This document shows positions 19,331-29,343 of a stretch of 64,000 nt of DNA, one piece after another (position 1 is the stretch's first letter; each line of letters starts with the position of its first letter). The position numbers and the translations under genes were made by a program. The stretch is from Gammaproteobacteria bacterium (lineage in GTDB: Bacteria; Pseudomonadota; Gammaproteobacteria; Burkholderiales; Burkholderiaceae_C). Under the pieces are notes generated by a model that did no database searches, had not been told where the DNA came from, and worked only from the letters and a program-made list of their open reading frames with translations. The stretch spans positions 170,409-234,408 of the forward strand of contig JAHIYE010000026.1 in assembly GCA_018815325.1 (NCBI GenBank), in the 5' to 3' direction.

Positions 19331-20785
19331 TTGCGCAGTTCCATCTTCCAGCATTCAACCCGACGCAGCAAATCTGTGCGGGATGCTGACGATACTTTCC
19401 TGGATCTCGACAACCCGGCGCCCATCCAACCCGACCCGGAGGATCAGGAAAGCTCCAAGCGGCTGGGTTTCAACCTCTTCTGGCGGACCTTCTTTCTGCT
19501 GGCACTGCTGTTGTTTGGCAGCATCCTGGCCTGGCTGCAGACGCTGCGCTCGCTGGAGTTCGAACCCCGCGCCGTGCAGGCAGCCCAGCAGATTGCTTCG
19601 CTGGTCAACCTGAGTCGCGCCGCGCTGGTGTACTCCGACGCCATTGCCCGCGTCTCCCTGCTCAAGACCATCTCCGAGCAAGAAGGCTTGCTGATTGAGC
19701 CGCGTGAACCCACGGACCGGTATGAGCCTTTTGACAACGATGCTCTGGGGCAGCGAATATCCTCCGAAGTGATTGCCCGGCTGGGTCCTGGCACCCTGGT
19801 AGCCAACAGCGTGAACCAGAAGCCTGGACTGTGGATCGGCTTTGTGATCGATCGCGACAACTACTGGATGCAGGCCGACCGGGCACGTTTCAACAGCACA
19901 GGTGGCAAAACCTGGATCACGTGGCTCGTCATCGCCGTGATTCTCTCGCTGGCTGGGGCAGCCCTGATTGCACGGCTGATCAACCGTCCGCTCAAACAAC
20001 TGTCGTTTGCAGCCAGCCGGCTGCGGGACGGCGACTTCATGGCCAGCCGCCTGAACGAAAAAGTGGCCACCACCGAAATCCGTGAGGTCAACATCGGCTT
20101 CAACCGCATGGCCCAAAAGCTCGCCAAGATCGAGCAGGACCGGGCCGTGATGCTGGCCGGCATCTCGCACGACCTGCGCACACCCCTGGCCCGCCTGCGA
20201 CTGGAAGCCGAGATGAGCGTGGCTGACATCGATGCCCGGGACCACATGGTGGCGGACATCGAACAGCTCGACGCCATCATCGACAAATTCCTGGACTACG
20301 CGCGACCCGATCACATCAGCATGTCGCCCGTGCTGCTCAATGACGTCATCAGGGCTTGCCTGTATGCCGTCAAGGACATCCCCGACCTGCGCTTCAACAT
20401 CGATCTCAACGAGGACATCATGGTGTTGGCGGACAAGGTGGAGCTCAGCCGCGTGATCTCCAACCTGATCGAGAATGCGAGGCGCTACGGCAAGACACCC
20501 GAGACCGGCATTGCCGTGGTGGACATTGCCGCACGGACACGGGACAAATGGGTTTTGCTCAAGGTACGTGACCACGGCATGGGCGTGGCCACGGAACATC
20601 TGCCCAACCTGACCAAGCCCTTCTTTCGGGGCAATGCGGCACGCACAGCCGCCAAGGGCGCGGGCCTGGGCCTGTCGATCGTGGAAAAAACCATCAAGCG
20701 CATGGGCGGCCTGTTTGCCGTGGTCAATACCTCCTCAGGCGGACTCGCTGCACACATCAGGTTGCAGCGCCCTCCCAAGGCTTGA
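19331..20785 (+). CDS. Sensor histidine kinase (RisS/EnvZ-like)
   Basis: The 484-residue membrane kinase has a cytoplasmic N-terminal extension, TM1 around residues 50-70, a periplasmic sensor region, TM2 around residues 195-215, HAMP, a dimerisation box with the phospho-His in GISHDLRTPLARLRLEAEM, and an ATPase domain with NLIENARRYG and GAGLGLSIV. It pairs with the preceding regulator and should autophosphorylate in response to an envelope or osmotic signal. The start is TTG at 19331 (GTG at 19376 is possible); there is no ATG near the 5' end. Confidence 0.9.
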   Translation: MRSSIFQHSTRRSKSVRDADDTFLDLDNPAPIQPDPEDQESSKRLGFNLFWRTFFLLALLLFGSILAWLQTLRSLEFEPRAVQAAQQIASLVNLSRAALVYSDAIARVSLLKTISEQEGLLIEPREPTDRYEPFDNDALGQRISSEVIARLGPGTLVANSVNQKPGLWIGFVIDRDNYWMQADRARFNSTGGKTWITWLVIAVILSLAGAALIARLINRPLKQLSFAASRLRDGDFMASRLNEKVATTEIREVNIGFNRMAQKLAKIEQDRAVMLAGISHDLRTPLARLRLEAEMSVADIDARDHMVADIEQLDAIIDKFLDYARPDHISMSPVLLNDVIRACLYAVKDIPDLRFNIDLNEDIMVLADKVELSRVISNLIENARRYGKTPETGIAVVDIAARTRDKWVLLKVRDHGMGVATEHLPNLTKPFFRGNAARTAAKGAGLGLSIVEKTIKRMGGLFAVVNTSSGGLAAHIRLQRPPKA

Positions 20786-20839
20786 CAAAATACCTGCCAA
20801 ATTGGCCTGTAGCCCTTGATGAATATGCGTGAATAGCTA

Positions 20840-21313
20840 TTAAAACAGTAGCACCACCGCGCGGGCTTCGATACTCCTGCCCTCCCCTACCGGGCCCATT
20901 TTCTCGGCCGTCTTGGCTTTCACGTTGACCTGCTCCACATCCAGGTCCAGCGCCTGTGCAATGCGCGTGCGCATGGCAGCGATATGCGGCGCCAGGCGGG
21001 GGGCCTGGGCCACCACGGTGCTGTCCACATTGCCGATCTGAAACCCTTTTTCTCTCACGCGCCGAGCAGCCTCACGCAGCAGTTGCACCGAATCTGCCCC
21101 TTTGAAGCTCGGGTCCGTATCCGGAAAATGCGTGCCGATATCTCCCAAGGCGGCAGCCCCCAGCAGCGCATCGGTGATGGCGTGCAGCAGCACATCAGCA
21201 TCCGAATGCCCAAGCAGCCCCAGGGTGTGCGGTATTTCCACCCCCCCCATGATGAGTTTGCGGCCGGCCACCAGGGCATGCACATCCCATCCCTCGCCTA
21301 TGCGTAGTTTCAT
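20840..21313 (-). CDS. ispF: 2-C-methyl-D-erythritol 2,4-cyclodiphosphate synthase
   Basis: IspF cyclises CDP-methylerythritol 2-phosphate in the non-mevalonate isoprenoid pathway. The 157-residue trimeric enzyme shows the zinc ligands in [12 protein letters not shown] and the [19 protein letters not shown] signature, then [19 protein letters not shown]. The start overlaps the ispD stop by 4 bases. The stop codon falls within an AT-rich TAGCTATTAAAACAGTAGC-like element (see findings). Confidence 0.97.
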   Translation of the reverse strand: MKLRIGEGWDVHALVAGRKLIMGGVEIPHTLGLLGHSDADVLLHAITDALLGAAALGDIGTHFPDTDPSFKGADSVQLLREAARRVREKGFQIGNVDSTVVAQAPRLAPHIAAMRTRIAQALDLDVEQVNVKAKTAEKMGPVGEGRSIEARAVVLLF

Positions 21314-22047
21314 CGTCCCATCCTTATGGCATCCTGCTGACGGGCCCGCAACACGGCCTCGGCCAGCGCAAAGTCTTCCGGGTAGGTCACCTTGAAATTC
21401 TGGGCACTGCCCGGCACCAGCCGCGGTTGGTGTCCCATGGCTTCGATCGCGCTGGACTCATCGGTCACCTGTGCGCCTGCCTGCGCGAGGGCCTGGCTCA
21501 ACACGCCAATACGAAACATCTGTGGCGTCTGCGCCAGCCATTTGTCGCTTCGGTCCAATGTTTCAGCGACGCGGCCACCATCCTCCCGCTTGAGCGTATC
21601 GGGCAACTTGTGCGCCAGCAAGCCACCCACAGCATCCCCCTCGCAGGCCGCGATAAGCTGGCTGATTTGCGCCGGGGTGATCAAACAGCGTGCTGCATCG
21701 TGCACCAGCACCCAGTCTTCGGCTCCGGCGCCTTGTTGCACAAGCTGGTCCAGCCCGTTGGTAACGCTTGCGGCTCTGGTCGCACCACCACAGCTGGCAA
21801 CCTGAACAGCCACACCCAGGTCTTTCAGGAACCCATCTCCTGGGGCCACCACAACCAGGGTCCGGGCAATCCTGGGCACCGCAGCAAAGGCGTCAAGCGT
21901 GTGCATCACCATGGGCCGCCCCGCAAGGGGCTGGTACTGCTTGGGGCCGGTAGCCGTAGCGCCAAGCGCACGGCTTCCGGTACCGGCGCAGGGAATCAGC
22001 GCCCAAAAGGCGGTGGCGTGTGAGGAAAGAGGGATGGAATCGGTCAT
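21310..22047 (-). CDS. ispD: 2-C-methyl-D-erythritol 4-phosphate cytidylyltransferase
   Basis: IspD transfers CMP from CTP to methylerythritol 4-phosphate. The 245-residue protein carries the CTP-binding [38 protein letters not shown], and an end region with DDE-type [12 protein letters not shown]. The Met-Gly usual in the glycine loop is replaced by Ala-Leu-Gly, a common variation in this family group. It is translationally coupled to ispF and divergent from mfd across a 146-base promoter region. Confidence 0.96.
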   Translation of the reverse strand: MTDSIPLSSHATAFWALIPCAGTGSRALGATATGPKQYQPLAGRPMVMHTLDAFAAVPRIARTLVVVAPGDGFLKDLGVAVQVASCGGATRAASVTNGLDQLVQQGAGAEDWVLVHDAARCLITPAQISQLIAACEGDAVGGLLAHKLPDTLKREDGGRVAETLDRSDKWLAQTPQMFRIGVLSQALAQAGAQVTDESSAIEAMGHQPRLVPGSAQNFKVTYPEDFALAEAVLRARQQDAIRMGR

Positions 22048-22193
22048 GAGTAGAGCGCCATTCTAAAACTCTGGACCTTTGTGCAAGGCGGCAGACACCG
22101 ACTGTCTTCCGCACCCTCGTTAAAATCGGTGCTGAGAACAGTTTCACACCCCCCGCTTTTGCAGCAGGGGGTGTTTTGTATTTGTGAATATCA

Positions 22194-25100
22194 ATGGACC
22201 TACCCAAACTTCAAGCCGGCAAACGTTTCATCCTGCCCCGCCCTGCGGGTTCAGCCGATGCATTGATGCTGGGACAGCTGGCGCTGCGCGAGAAAGCCGA
22301 CCACAAGCTCACGGCCATCGTCACCGCTGATGCCACCGATGCCCAGCGTTTGATGGAGGAGATTGCCTTTTTCGCCCCCGAACTGCGCTGCGCCCTCTTT
22401 CCCGACTGGGAAACCCTGCCCTACGACACGTTTTCACCCCACCAGGACCTGATCAGCGAGCGCCTGGCCACCCTCTGGCGCCTGCACGATGCCAGTGGCC
22501 AGCGCGAAGGCGACAGCGGTGTCGATGTGGTCATCGTGCCAGCCACCACGGCCCTCTATCGGCTCGCACCACCGAGCTTTTTGGCGGGCTATACCTTTGC
22601 CTTCAAGGTCAAACAAAAGCTCGATGAAGCCCAGTTGCGTGCCCAGCTCACGCTGGCTGGCTACAGCCACGTGACGCAGGTGGTGAGCCCCGGGGAATAT
22701 GCGGTGCGCGGCGGCCTGATAGACCTGTTCCCCATGGGCTCACTCGTGCCCTACCGGGTGGATCTGTTCGACAACGAGATCGACTCGATCCGCACCTTTG
22801 ACCCCGACAGCCAGCGCAGCCTCTACCCCGTACCCGAGGTACGCCTGCTGCCTGGTCGTGAGTTCCCGATGGACGAGGACAGCCGCACCAAGTTCCGCCG
22901 GCGCTGGCGCGAACTGGTCGAGGGCGACCCGACCAAGAGCCGCATCTACAAGGACGTAGGCGCGGGCGTACCGACATCCGGCATCGAGTACTACCTGCCG
23001 CTGTTTTTTGAGGAAACGGCCACGGTGTTCGACTACCTGGGGGAGCAAGCCACGGTCGTACTGCATGGTGAGCTGGAGCCGGCCTTCCAGCGCTTCTGGC
23101 AGGACACCCGCGACCGCTATCGCCTGGCCCAGGGCGATCCCGAGCGGCCTGTGCTGCCACCCGAGATGCTGTTCCTCGGCATTGAGCAGTTTTACGCGCG
23201 CGCCAATACGCTGCCGCAGTTTGTGGTTCGGCCCACTACCGAGGATGCCGCAGACAACGCGTCTTACCAGAAGCTTGAAGACCTCAGTGTCGTGCGCGGC
23301 GCCGAAGACCCGCTGGCCCGACTCAAGACCCATGCGCGCAACACCACACACCGCCTGCTGGTGCTGGCTGAGAGCGATGGCCGCCGGGAAAGCCTGCTCG
23401 ACTTCCTGCGCGCCAGCAGCCTGAGTCCACCGGCCTTTGATTCGCTTGAAGAGTTCCAGTCCAGTGAAGAAAAGTTCGGCATTGCCACCTCTGGCCTCAA
23501 TGTGGGCTTCAGCTGGCTGGACCAGAGCATTGACTTCATCACCGAGACCGAGTTGTTTGCCGCTGGTCCCACCACCCGGCGGCGCAAGAAACAGGAGCAG
23601 GTCAGCGATGTCGAAGCCCTGATCAAGGACCTGAGCGAGCTCAACCTGGGTGATCCGGTCGTGCACTCGGCACATGGCATTGGCCGCTACCGTGGCCTGG
23701 TCAACATGGCGCTGGGGCAGATGCAGGCCAATGGTGAGCCTGAAATGCAGGAGTTCCTGCATCTCGAATACGCCGACAAGGCGGTGCTCTATGTTCCCGT
23801 CAGCCAGTTGCAGCAGATCAGCCGCTACACCGGTGTCAGCGCAGACGAGGCACCGTTGCACCGCCTGGGCAGCGGCCAGTGGGAGAAGGCCAAACGCCGT
23901 GCGGCCGAGCAGATCCGCGACTCTGCGGCCGAACTGCTCAACATCTATGCACGCCGCGCGGCCCGTGAGGGCCACCCGTTCCGCTATTCGCCTGGCGACT
24001 ATGAGACCTTTGCGAATGATTTCGGCTTCGAGGAAACAGCCGACCAGCATGCCGCCATCCACGCGGTGATTCAGGACATGATCTCGCCGCGGCCCATGGA
24101 CCGGCTGGTCTGTGGTGACGTGGGCTTCGGCAAGACCGAGGTGGCCTTGCGGGCCGCCTTCATTGCCGTCACAGGTGGCAAGCAGGTGGCGTTTCTCGCC
24201 CCTACCACGCTCCTGGCCGAGCAGCACTACCAGACCCTGGTGGACCGGTTCAGCAAGTGGCCTGTCAAGGTGGCCGAGGTGTCGCGCTTTCGCTCGGGCA
24301 AGGAGGTCAATGCCTCGCTCAAGGGACTGGAAGACGGCACGGTGGACATTGTCGTGGGCACCCACAAGCTGCTCAGCGAATCCACCAGGTTCAAGAACCT
24401 GGGCCTGCTCATCATCGACGAGGAACACCGCTTTGGCGTGCGCCACAAGGAGGCCATGAAAGCCCTGCGCGCCGAGGTCGACGTGCTCACCCTCACAGCC
24501 ACCCCCATCCCGCGTACGCTGGGCATGGCACTGGAAGGCCTGCGCGACCTCAGCGTGATTGCCACCGCGCCCCAGCGCCGTCTGGCGATCAAGACCTTTG
24601 TGCGTACCGAAGGCAATGGCGTGATCCGCGAGGCCGTGCTGCGCGAACTCAAACGGGGCGGCCAGGTCTACTTCCTGCACAACGAGGTCGAGACCATCGA
24701 GAACCGACGCGCCAGACTCGAAGAACTGCTGCCCGAGGCGCGTATCGCCGTGGCGCATGGCCAGATGCCCGAGCGCCAGCTCGAAGCCGTGATGCGCGAC
24801 TTTGTGGCGCAGCGCTACAACCTGCTGCTGTGCTCCACCATCATCGAGACCGGCATCGATGTGCCCACCGCCAACACCATCGTGATGAGCCGGGCCGACA
24901 AGTTTGGCCTGGCCCAGTTGCACCAGCTGCGTGGCCGCGTGGGGCGAAGCCACCATCAGGCCTACGCCTACCTCATGGTGCCCGACCTGGAAAGCCTGAC
25001 CAAGCAGGCCAGCCAGCGGCTCGACGCCATCCAGCAGATGGAGGAATTGGGCTCAGGCTTTTACCTCGCCATGCACGACCTGGAGATCCGGGGCGCCGGT

Positions 25101-25688
25101 GAGGTGCTGGGCGAGAACCAGAGCGGCAACATGCTGGAGGTGGGGTTTCAGCTCTACAACGAAATGCTGTCCGAGGCCGTGCGCTGCCTCAAGGCCGGCG
25201 TTGAACCGGACCTGATGGCGCCCATGAGCGTCACCACCGACATCAACCTGTATGCCCCGGCACTCCTGCCCAACGACTACTGCGGCGATGTGCATCTGCG
25301 CCTGAGCTTTTACAAGAAGCTGGCGACCGCCAAGACCTCGGAGCAGATCGACGCGCTGCTCGAGGAAATCGTGGACCGTTTCGGCAAGCTGCCCCCTCAG
25401 GCACAGACCCTGATCGACGTGCACCGGCTGCGGGTCATTGCCAAACCCTACGGCGTGGTCAAGGTCGATGCGGCACCTGGCGTCATCACCATCACCTTCA
25501 GGAAAAATCCGCCGATTGACGGCATGCGCATCATCGAGTTGATCCAGAAGAACCGCCATATCAAGCTGGCCGGCAACGAAAAACTGCGCATCGAGCGCGA
25601 ACTCCCCGATCCCAAGGCCCGTGCCCAGATGGTGCGCGATGTGCTGCGCTCGCTGGGTCAACCCACCAAAGAAACTGTCGAAGCATGA
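22194..25688 (+). CDS. mfd: Transcription-repair coupling factor Mfd
   Basis: Mfd displaces RNA polymerase stalled at DNA lesions and recruits UvrA. The 1164-residue protein has an N-terminal UvrB-like module, a CarD-like RNA polymerase interaction domain beginning NLGDPVVHSAHGIGRYRGL (about residue 482), a translocase with Walker A GDVGFGKTEVALRAAF and LLIIDEEHRFGVRHKEAMK, LTATPIPRTLGMAL, the RGRVGRSHHQAYAYL motif VI, and a C-terminal TRCF domain. It overlaps serB by 4 bases. Confidence 0.97.
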   Translation: MDLPKLQAGKRFILPRPAGSADALMLGQLALREKADHKLTAIVTADATDAQRLMEEIAFFAPELRCALFPDWETLPYDTFSPHQDLISERLATLWRLHDASGQREGDSGVDVVIVPATTALYRLAPPSFLAGYTFAFKVKQKLDEAQLRAQLTLAGYSHVTQVVSPGEYAVRGGLIDLFPMGSLVPYRVDLFDNEIDSIRTFDPDSQRSLYPVPEVRLLPGREFPMDEDSRTKFRRRWRELVEGDPTKSRIYKDVGAGVPTSGIEYYLPLFFEETATVFDYLGEQATVVLHGELEPAFQRFWQDTRDRYRLAQGDPERPVLPPEMLFLGIEQFYARANTLPQFVVRPTTEDAADNASYQKLEDLSVVRGAEDPLARLKTHARNTTHRLLVLAESDGRRESLLDFLRASSLSPPAFDSLEEFQSSEEKFGIATSGLNVGFSWLDQSIDFITETELFAAGPTTRRRKKQEQVSDVEALIKDLSELNLGDPVVHSAHGIGRYRGLVNMALGQMQANGEPEMQEFLHLEYADKAVLYVPVSQLQQISRYTGVSADEAPLHRLGSGQWEKAKRRAAEQIRDSAAELLNIYARRAAREGHPFRYSPGDYETFANDFGFEETADQHAAIHAVIQDMISPRPMDRLVCGDVGFGKTEVALRAAFIAVTGGKQVAFLAPTTLLAEQHYQTLVDRFSKWPVKVAEVSRFRSGKEVNASLKGLEDGTVDIVVGTHKLLSESTRFKNLGLLIIDEEHRFGVRHKEAMKALRAEVDVLTLTATPIPRTLGMALEGLRDLSVIATAPQRRLAIKTFVRTEGNGVIREAVLRELKRGGQVYFLHNEVETIENRRARLEELLPEARIAVAHGQMPERQLEAVMRDFVAQRYNLLLCSTIIETGIDVPTANTIVMSRADKFGLAQLHQLRGRVGRSHHQAYAYLMVPDLESLTKQASQRLDAIQQMEELGSGFYLAMHDLEIRGAGEVLGENQSGNMLEVGFQLYNEMLSEAVRCLKAGVEPDLMAPMSVTTDINLYAPALLPNDYCGDVHLRLSFYKKLATAKTSEQIDALLEEIVDRFGKLPPQAQTLIDVHRLRVIAKPYGVVKVDAAPGVITITFRKNPPIDGMRIIELIQKNRHIKLAGNEKLRIERELPDPKARAQMVRDVLRSLGQPTKETVEA

Positions 25689-26407
25689 GCATCCAAGAAG
25701 TCTCCCCGGGCCTGGTCATCCAGGGCATCAGCCCACCACTTCGCCTGCGCGATTTCAAGCTGATCGCCTTCGACATGGACTCCACCCTCATCAACATCGA
25801 GTGCGTGGACGAGATCGCCGATGCCGTGGGCCGCAAGGCCGAGGTGGCAGCCATCACCGAAGCGGCCATGCGGGGCGAGATTACCGATTTCAAGGACAGT
25901 CTGCGCCGCCGTGTGGCCTTGCTCAAAGGGGTGTCACTGACGAGCATGGAGGCGGTCTACCGGGAGCGGCTGCAACTCAACCCGGGCGCGGCAGAACTCG
26001 TAGCTGCCTGCAAGGCAGTTGGCATGAAGGTGCTGCTGGTGAGCGGCGGCTTCACCTTCTTCACCGACCGCGTGCGCGACCGGCTGGCGATCGACTTCAC
26101 GCGCTCCAACGTGCTTGAGGTGCATGATGGCGTGCTGACCGGTCGCATGCTTGACCAGCCCTGGGGCGATATCTGTGATGGTGCAGAAAAACGCAAGACG
26201 CTGCTGGAGACCTGTGCCCAGCTCGGCATCAGCCCGCAGCAGGCCATTGCCATGGGTGACGGCGCCAACGATCTGCCCATGATGGGCGCATGCTCAGACG
26301 CTGGCGGCCTCTCGGTGGCCTACCATGCCAAGCCGAAAGTGCGTGAGCAGGCCATGGTGGCCATCAACAGCGGCGGGCTGGACCGGCTGCTGGACATACT
26401 GCGCTAA
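25685..26407 (+). CDS. serB: Phosphoserine phosphatase
   Basis: SerB dephosphorylates phosphoserine in the last step of serine synthesis. This HAD hydrolase has motif I FDMDSTLINIECVDEIAD near residue 35, motif II VSGGFTFFTDR near residue 120, and motif III/IV GDGANDLPMMGACSDAG near residue 195. At 240 residues it lacks the N-terminal ACT-like region of longer SerB proteins, as is normal in many betaproteobacteria. Coupled to mfd by a 4-base overlap. Confidence 0.95.
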   Translation: MSIQEVSPGLVIQGISPPLRLRDFKLIAFDMDSTLINIECVDEIADAVGRKAEVAAITEAAMRGEITDFKDSLRRRVALLKGVSLTSMEAVYRERLQLNPGAAELVAACKAVGMKVLLVSGGFTFFTDRVRDRLAIDFTRSNVLEVHDGVLTGRMLDQPWGDICDGAEKRKTLLETCAQLGISPQQAIAMGDGANDLPMMGACSDAGGLSVAYHAKPKVREQAMVAINSGGLDRLLDILR

Positions 26408-26421
26408 GCCAGTGCCTGGCT
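26407..26421 (+). terminator. Possible weak terminator after serB
   Basis: AGCCAG and CTGGCT pair with a 3-base loop right after the serB stop, and TTTT follows six bases after the stem. The stem is short and the U-tract distant, so terminator activity is uncertain. Confidence 0.35.
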
Positions 26422-26446
26422 GCAGGTTTTATAAGCCCTCTTCTGA

Positions 26447-28033
26447 TCAGCCCTGCTCCACCACAGGCCGCCCCGCTTGCACCACGAAGCGTGCCAGGGT
26501 TTCAATGGCCGCGTCCTGTTGCGTCACGTCATCGACCACCCGCAAGGTGGTGCTGAGCCGCCCGGGCGTGAACTCCACCACACCGTAGCCTTTGCGCTCG
26601 GCCTCGGCAAATACAAAATGCGGGTTCTCGACCAGACGCTCGGCCAGCTTGCCATTGCCGCCCGAGCGTGAGGTGATGCTGGTGCCGCAGAACTCCACCC
26701 CCACACAGGGGCTGTCAGGATCTGCGTAGTCCGCCTTGACATGGCCCACCCAGTTCTCATGCACATCGCCGCCCAGCAGCACGGGGTTGGGCAAGGCTTG
26801 CTGGCCCAGTGCATCCGTCAAACGCCGACGCGCAGCCGCATAGCCATCCCAGCCATCGTTCCACAGGCTTTGCCCGGGGCCGGGCTTGAAATCCCGCTGG
26901 CCAAATACCGACTGCTGGCCGATCACGTTCCAGACACCCTGCCCCGTGACTGCCTTGCCAAATTCGCTGCTCAGCCAGGCCTCCTGCTCCTTGCCAAGCA
27001 GGCTGCGCCGGGGATCGCGCCAATCTGGACACTGGGTCGGGTTCAATGTGCTGGCGCCCAGTTTGCCGCCACGGGTACACACCTGCGGGTCCTTGTACTG
27101 CCGTGCGTCGAGCAAATACAGCGAAGCCAGCTGACCATGCTGCACACGACTGTACAAGCGCATCTCGGCACCGCTGTGCAAGCCCGCCATGGCACGGATC
27201 AGGCTGGCCGCACGGATCGGCATGTGCTCGTAAAACGCCTGGTAGGCCGCCGCACGACGCGCCGCAAAGTCGTTCACGGCGGGACCACTGTCACCGGCCT
27301 GCAAACCGGCGTAGTCGTTCTGCACCTCATGGTCATCCCAGGTTAGCAGCCAGGGACAGGCCGCATGCATGGCCTGCAAATCGGCATCGCTCTTGTGCAG
27401 CGCATAGCGCTGGCGGTAATCGTCCAGCGTTGTCACCCAGCCGCCCGTAGGCTGGCGCACCGCCTTGAGGGCGCCAGGGTATTCATAGATGTAGTCGCCC
27501 AGAAACATCACGAGGTCCAGGTTCTCATCGCGCATGTGACGGTAGGCGCTGTAATAGCCATGCTCCCAGCGCTGGCAGGAAGCATAGGCCAGGCGCAGCT
27601 TGTCTACCTTGGCGCCCGGGCTGGCCAGGGTGCGAGTACGTCCTGTCGGGCTGATGGCATCACCCATCTTGAAGCGGTAAAAATACCAGCGGTCCGGCGC
27701 CAGACCGGCCGGCTCTACATGCACCGAATGCGCAAGTTCAGGCAGGGCCTGGGCCTGGCCGCTGCGCACCACCCTGGTGAATTTGTCGTCGTCGGCCAGT
27801 TCCCATTGCACCGTCATGGCGGCTTGATGTGCCTGCGGCAAGGACGGATGCAGCAAACGTGTCCACAGCACGACCGAGTCGTGCGTGGGTGAGCCACTGG
27901 CCACCCCCAGCGAGAATGGGTTGTCACTCAGGCGTGCCTGACTCCAGGCACTGCGCGGCAACCAGAAACTGGTGGCACAGGCTGCCGCGAGCTGCAGCAG
28001 TTGGCGGCGGTCTGTGCTGGCACGATGTGTCAT
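26447..28033 (-). CDS. phoD: Alkaline phosphatase D family protein, Tat-exported
   Basis: PhoD-type enzymes are Ca/Fe-dependent phosphodiesterase/phosphomonoesterases that release phosphate from organic esters outside the cytoplasm. The start at 28033 (MTHRAS) puts a twin-arginine signal, DRRQLLQLAAACATSFWLP, at the N-terminus. The N-terminal domain has NPFSLGVASGSPTHDSVVLW. Metal-site motifs are MFLGDYIYEYPG, LLTWDDHEVQNDYAG and LLGGDVHENWVG. About 528 residues, normal for the family. It stands alone, convergent with serB. Confidence 0.92.
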   Translation of the reverse strand: MTHRASTDRRQLLQLAAACATSFWLPRSAWSQARLSDNPFSLGVASGSPTHDSVVLWTRLLHPSLPQAHQAAMTVQWELADDDKFTRVVRSGQAQALPELAHSVHVEPAGLAPDRWYFYRFKMGDAISPTGRTRTLASPGAKVDKLRLAYASCQRWEHGYYSAYRHMRDENLDLVMFLGDYIYEYPGALKAVRQPTGGWVTTLDDYRQRYALHKSDADLQAMHAACPWLLTWDDHEVQNDYAGLQAGDSGPAVNDFAARRAAAYQAFYEHMPIRAASLIRAMAGLHSGAEMRLYSRVQHGQLASLYLLDARQYKDPQVCTRGGKLGASTLNPTQCPDWRDPRRSLLGKEQEAWLSSEFGKAVTGQGVWNVIGQQSVFGQRDFKPGPGQSLWNDGWDGYAAARRRLTDALGQQALPNPVLLGGDVHENWVGHVKADYADPDSPCVGVEFCGTSITSRSGGNGKLAERLVENPHFVFAEAERKGYGVVEFTPGRLSTTLRVVDDVTQQDAAIETLARFVVQAGRPVVEQG

Positions 28034-28273
28034 GTCTGTGGCTCTTGGAAGGCGAATGCAGATAATGCCGGCCCGACGGTCAGCAGCACGCCAAGTTACC
28101 ACAGTCTTGCACGCACAAAATAGCTATATTTTCAATAGCATGCCACGCTTTATTTGAAAGGGCTGGCGTCTGAATCAATGCCTGAATCAACAAGCAGAAC
28201 GAAGCTTGAACACGGCAGCCCTGCTGAGCTGCCCCTGCTGAACGGCCCCTGCTGTACGGAAGAGCTGACAGGC

Positions 28274-28468
28274 TTATTCCGTGTCGGTGTAATGGCGCCA
28301 TTGCCGCAAGGCATTTCGCATCGTCAGCACCTGACGTTCGAACCGGGGGCACACCTTGCAGGCAGCCATGTGCAGCCGCAGCGCAATCCGGTCAGACAGC
28401 GGCAGCAGGCGGTCCTCCCGTGCGATGAGGAGTGCCGTGGTCTCCTTGCAGGTGCGCATCAAGAGCAT
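28274..28468 (-). CDS. Small zinc-finger (zf-HC2-type) anti-sigma-like protein
   Basis: The 64-residue protein reads as a single zinc-binding anti-sigma domain: the motif HMAACKVCPRFERQ has the H-x3-C-x2-C arrangement, with an upstream Cys in MRTCKETTALLIARED. Such proteins normally sequester an ECF sigma factor. No sigma factor gene adjoins it here: the next gene is the divergent DedA-family gene. It could be an orphan regulator or control a sigma factor elsewhere. Confidence 0.7.
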   Translation of the reverse strand: MLLMRTCKETTALLIAREDRLLPLSDRIALRLHMAACKVCPRFERQVLTMRNALRQWRHYTDTE

Positions 28469-28642
28469 GGTGGCTCCGGGGGCGTGCTGGAGGTCGGAAA
28501 ATGGCTGAACATGAAGATCTGTCGGCTGCTAGACAGGATTCTTACAAGCCGCTGGTCACCCGCAGCAGAAAACCCTGACCCGGGTGGGCAAAACGGACTA
28601 CCATGGTGTCATCAATCGAAGTGACACGGGGTGGGCAGGCTG

Positions 28643-29302
28643 ATGGACTGGATGGAGTTGCTGAACATGGCGTTTCGCTTTGACCACTATGTGGGCGACG
28701 TCATAGCAATGCACAGTACGGTGTTCTACCTGGCCGTGTTCGCCGTCGTGTTTTGCGAGTTCGCCTTCCTGCCGCTGTTTTTCCTGCCGGCTAATCCCCT
28801 GATATTCACCACCGGCGCCTTCTGTGCCTCCGGCCTGCTGAACATCTGGCTCCTGCTGCCCCTGCTGACGTTCGCCCTGTTCAGCGGCAGTTTGCTCAAC
28901 TACCGGATCGGCCGAGTGGTCGGACAGCGCTTCAGCACCCGCGAGCGCAGGTGGCTGAACCCGGCCTCGCTGCACAGGACACGCCGGTTTTATGAGGAGT
29001 ACGGCAGCATCACCTTCCTGCTGTCGCCCTTCATTGCTGTGGTGCGCACCTTTGCGCCGTTCGTCGCCGGCATGTCGGCCATGAGCTTGCGCAAGTACCT
29101 GAGCTATGTCTTGCTCGGTGCTGTCATCTGGGTTGCACTGCTACTCAGTGGGGGCTATTTCTTCGGCAACGTCCCCCTGGTGCGCGAGCACATGAGCTCA
29201 ATCGCCCTGCTGGGTGTTGCGCTGGCCCTGTTCGCCATCGCGCTCAGTGCAGCCTGGAAGTACCTTGCCGGCCGTGCCACCAGACAGCGCACCTCATCCT
29301 GA
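28643..29302 (+). CDS. DedA family membrane protein
   Basis: The 219-residue integral membrane protein has at least four hydrophobic segments and the DedA/VTT motifs FLPLFFLPANPLIFTTGAF and VVRTFAPFVAGMSAMSLRKY (conserved Arg and the P-x3-AG motif). DedA proteins are thought to act as scramblases or transporters of lipid carriers and support envelope integrity. I chose the ATG at 28643 (MDWMELL); a GTG four codons upstream is possible. Confidence 0.88.
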   Translation: MDWMELLNMAFRFDHYVGDVIAMHSTVFYLAVFAVVFCEFAFLPLFFLPANPLIFTTGAFCASGLLNIWLLLPLLTFALFSGSLLNYRIGRVVGQRFSTRERRWLNPASLHRTRRFYEEYGSITFLLSPFIAVVRTFAPFVAGMSAMSLRKYLSYVLLGAVIWVALLLSGGYFFGNVPLVREHMSSIALLGVALALFAIALSAAWKYLAGRATRQRTSS

Positions 29303-29343
29303 TATCCGGTGCAAAGCCCATGTGGCCAAGCGGGCACACGCGC

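Noticed and set aside
19355..20599. A 414-codon open frame antisense to the histidine kinase
   Set aside because: Antisense to a clear kinase with all catalytic boxes, and no domain of its own.
22740..24956. A 738-codon open frame on the strand opposite mfd
   Set aside because: It is antisense to the conserved Mfd translocase, has His/Gln/Gly-heavy composition typical of GC-rich antisense frames, and shows no recognisable domain.
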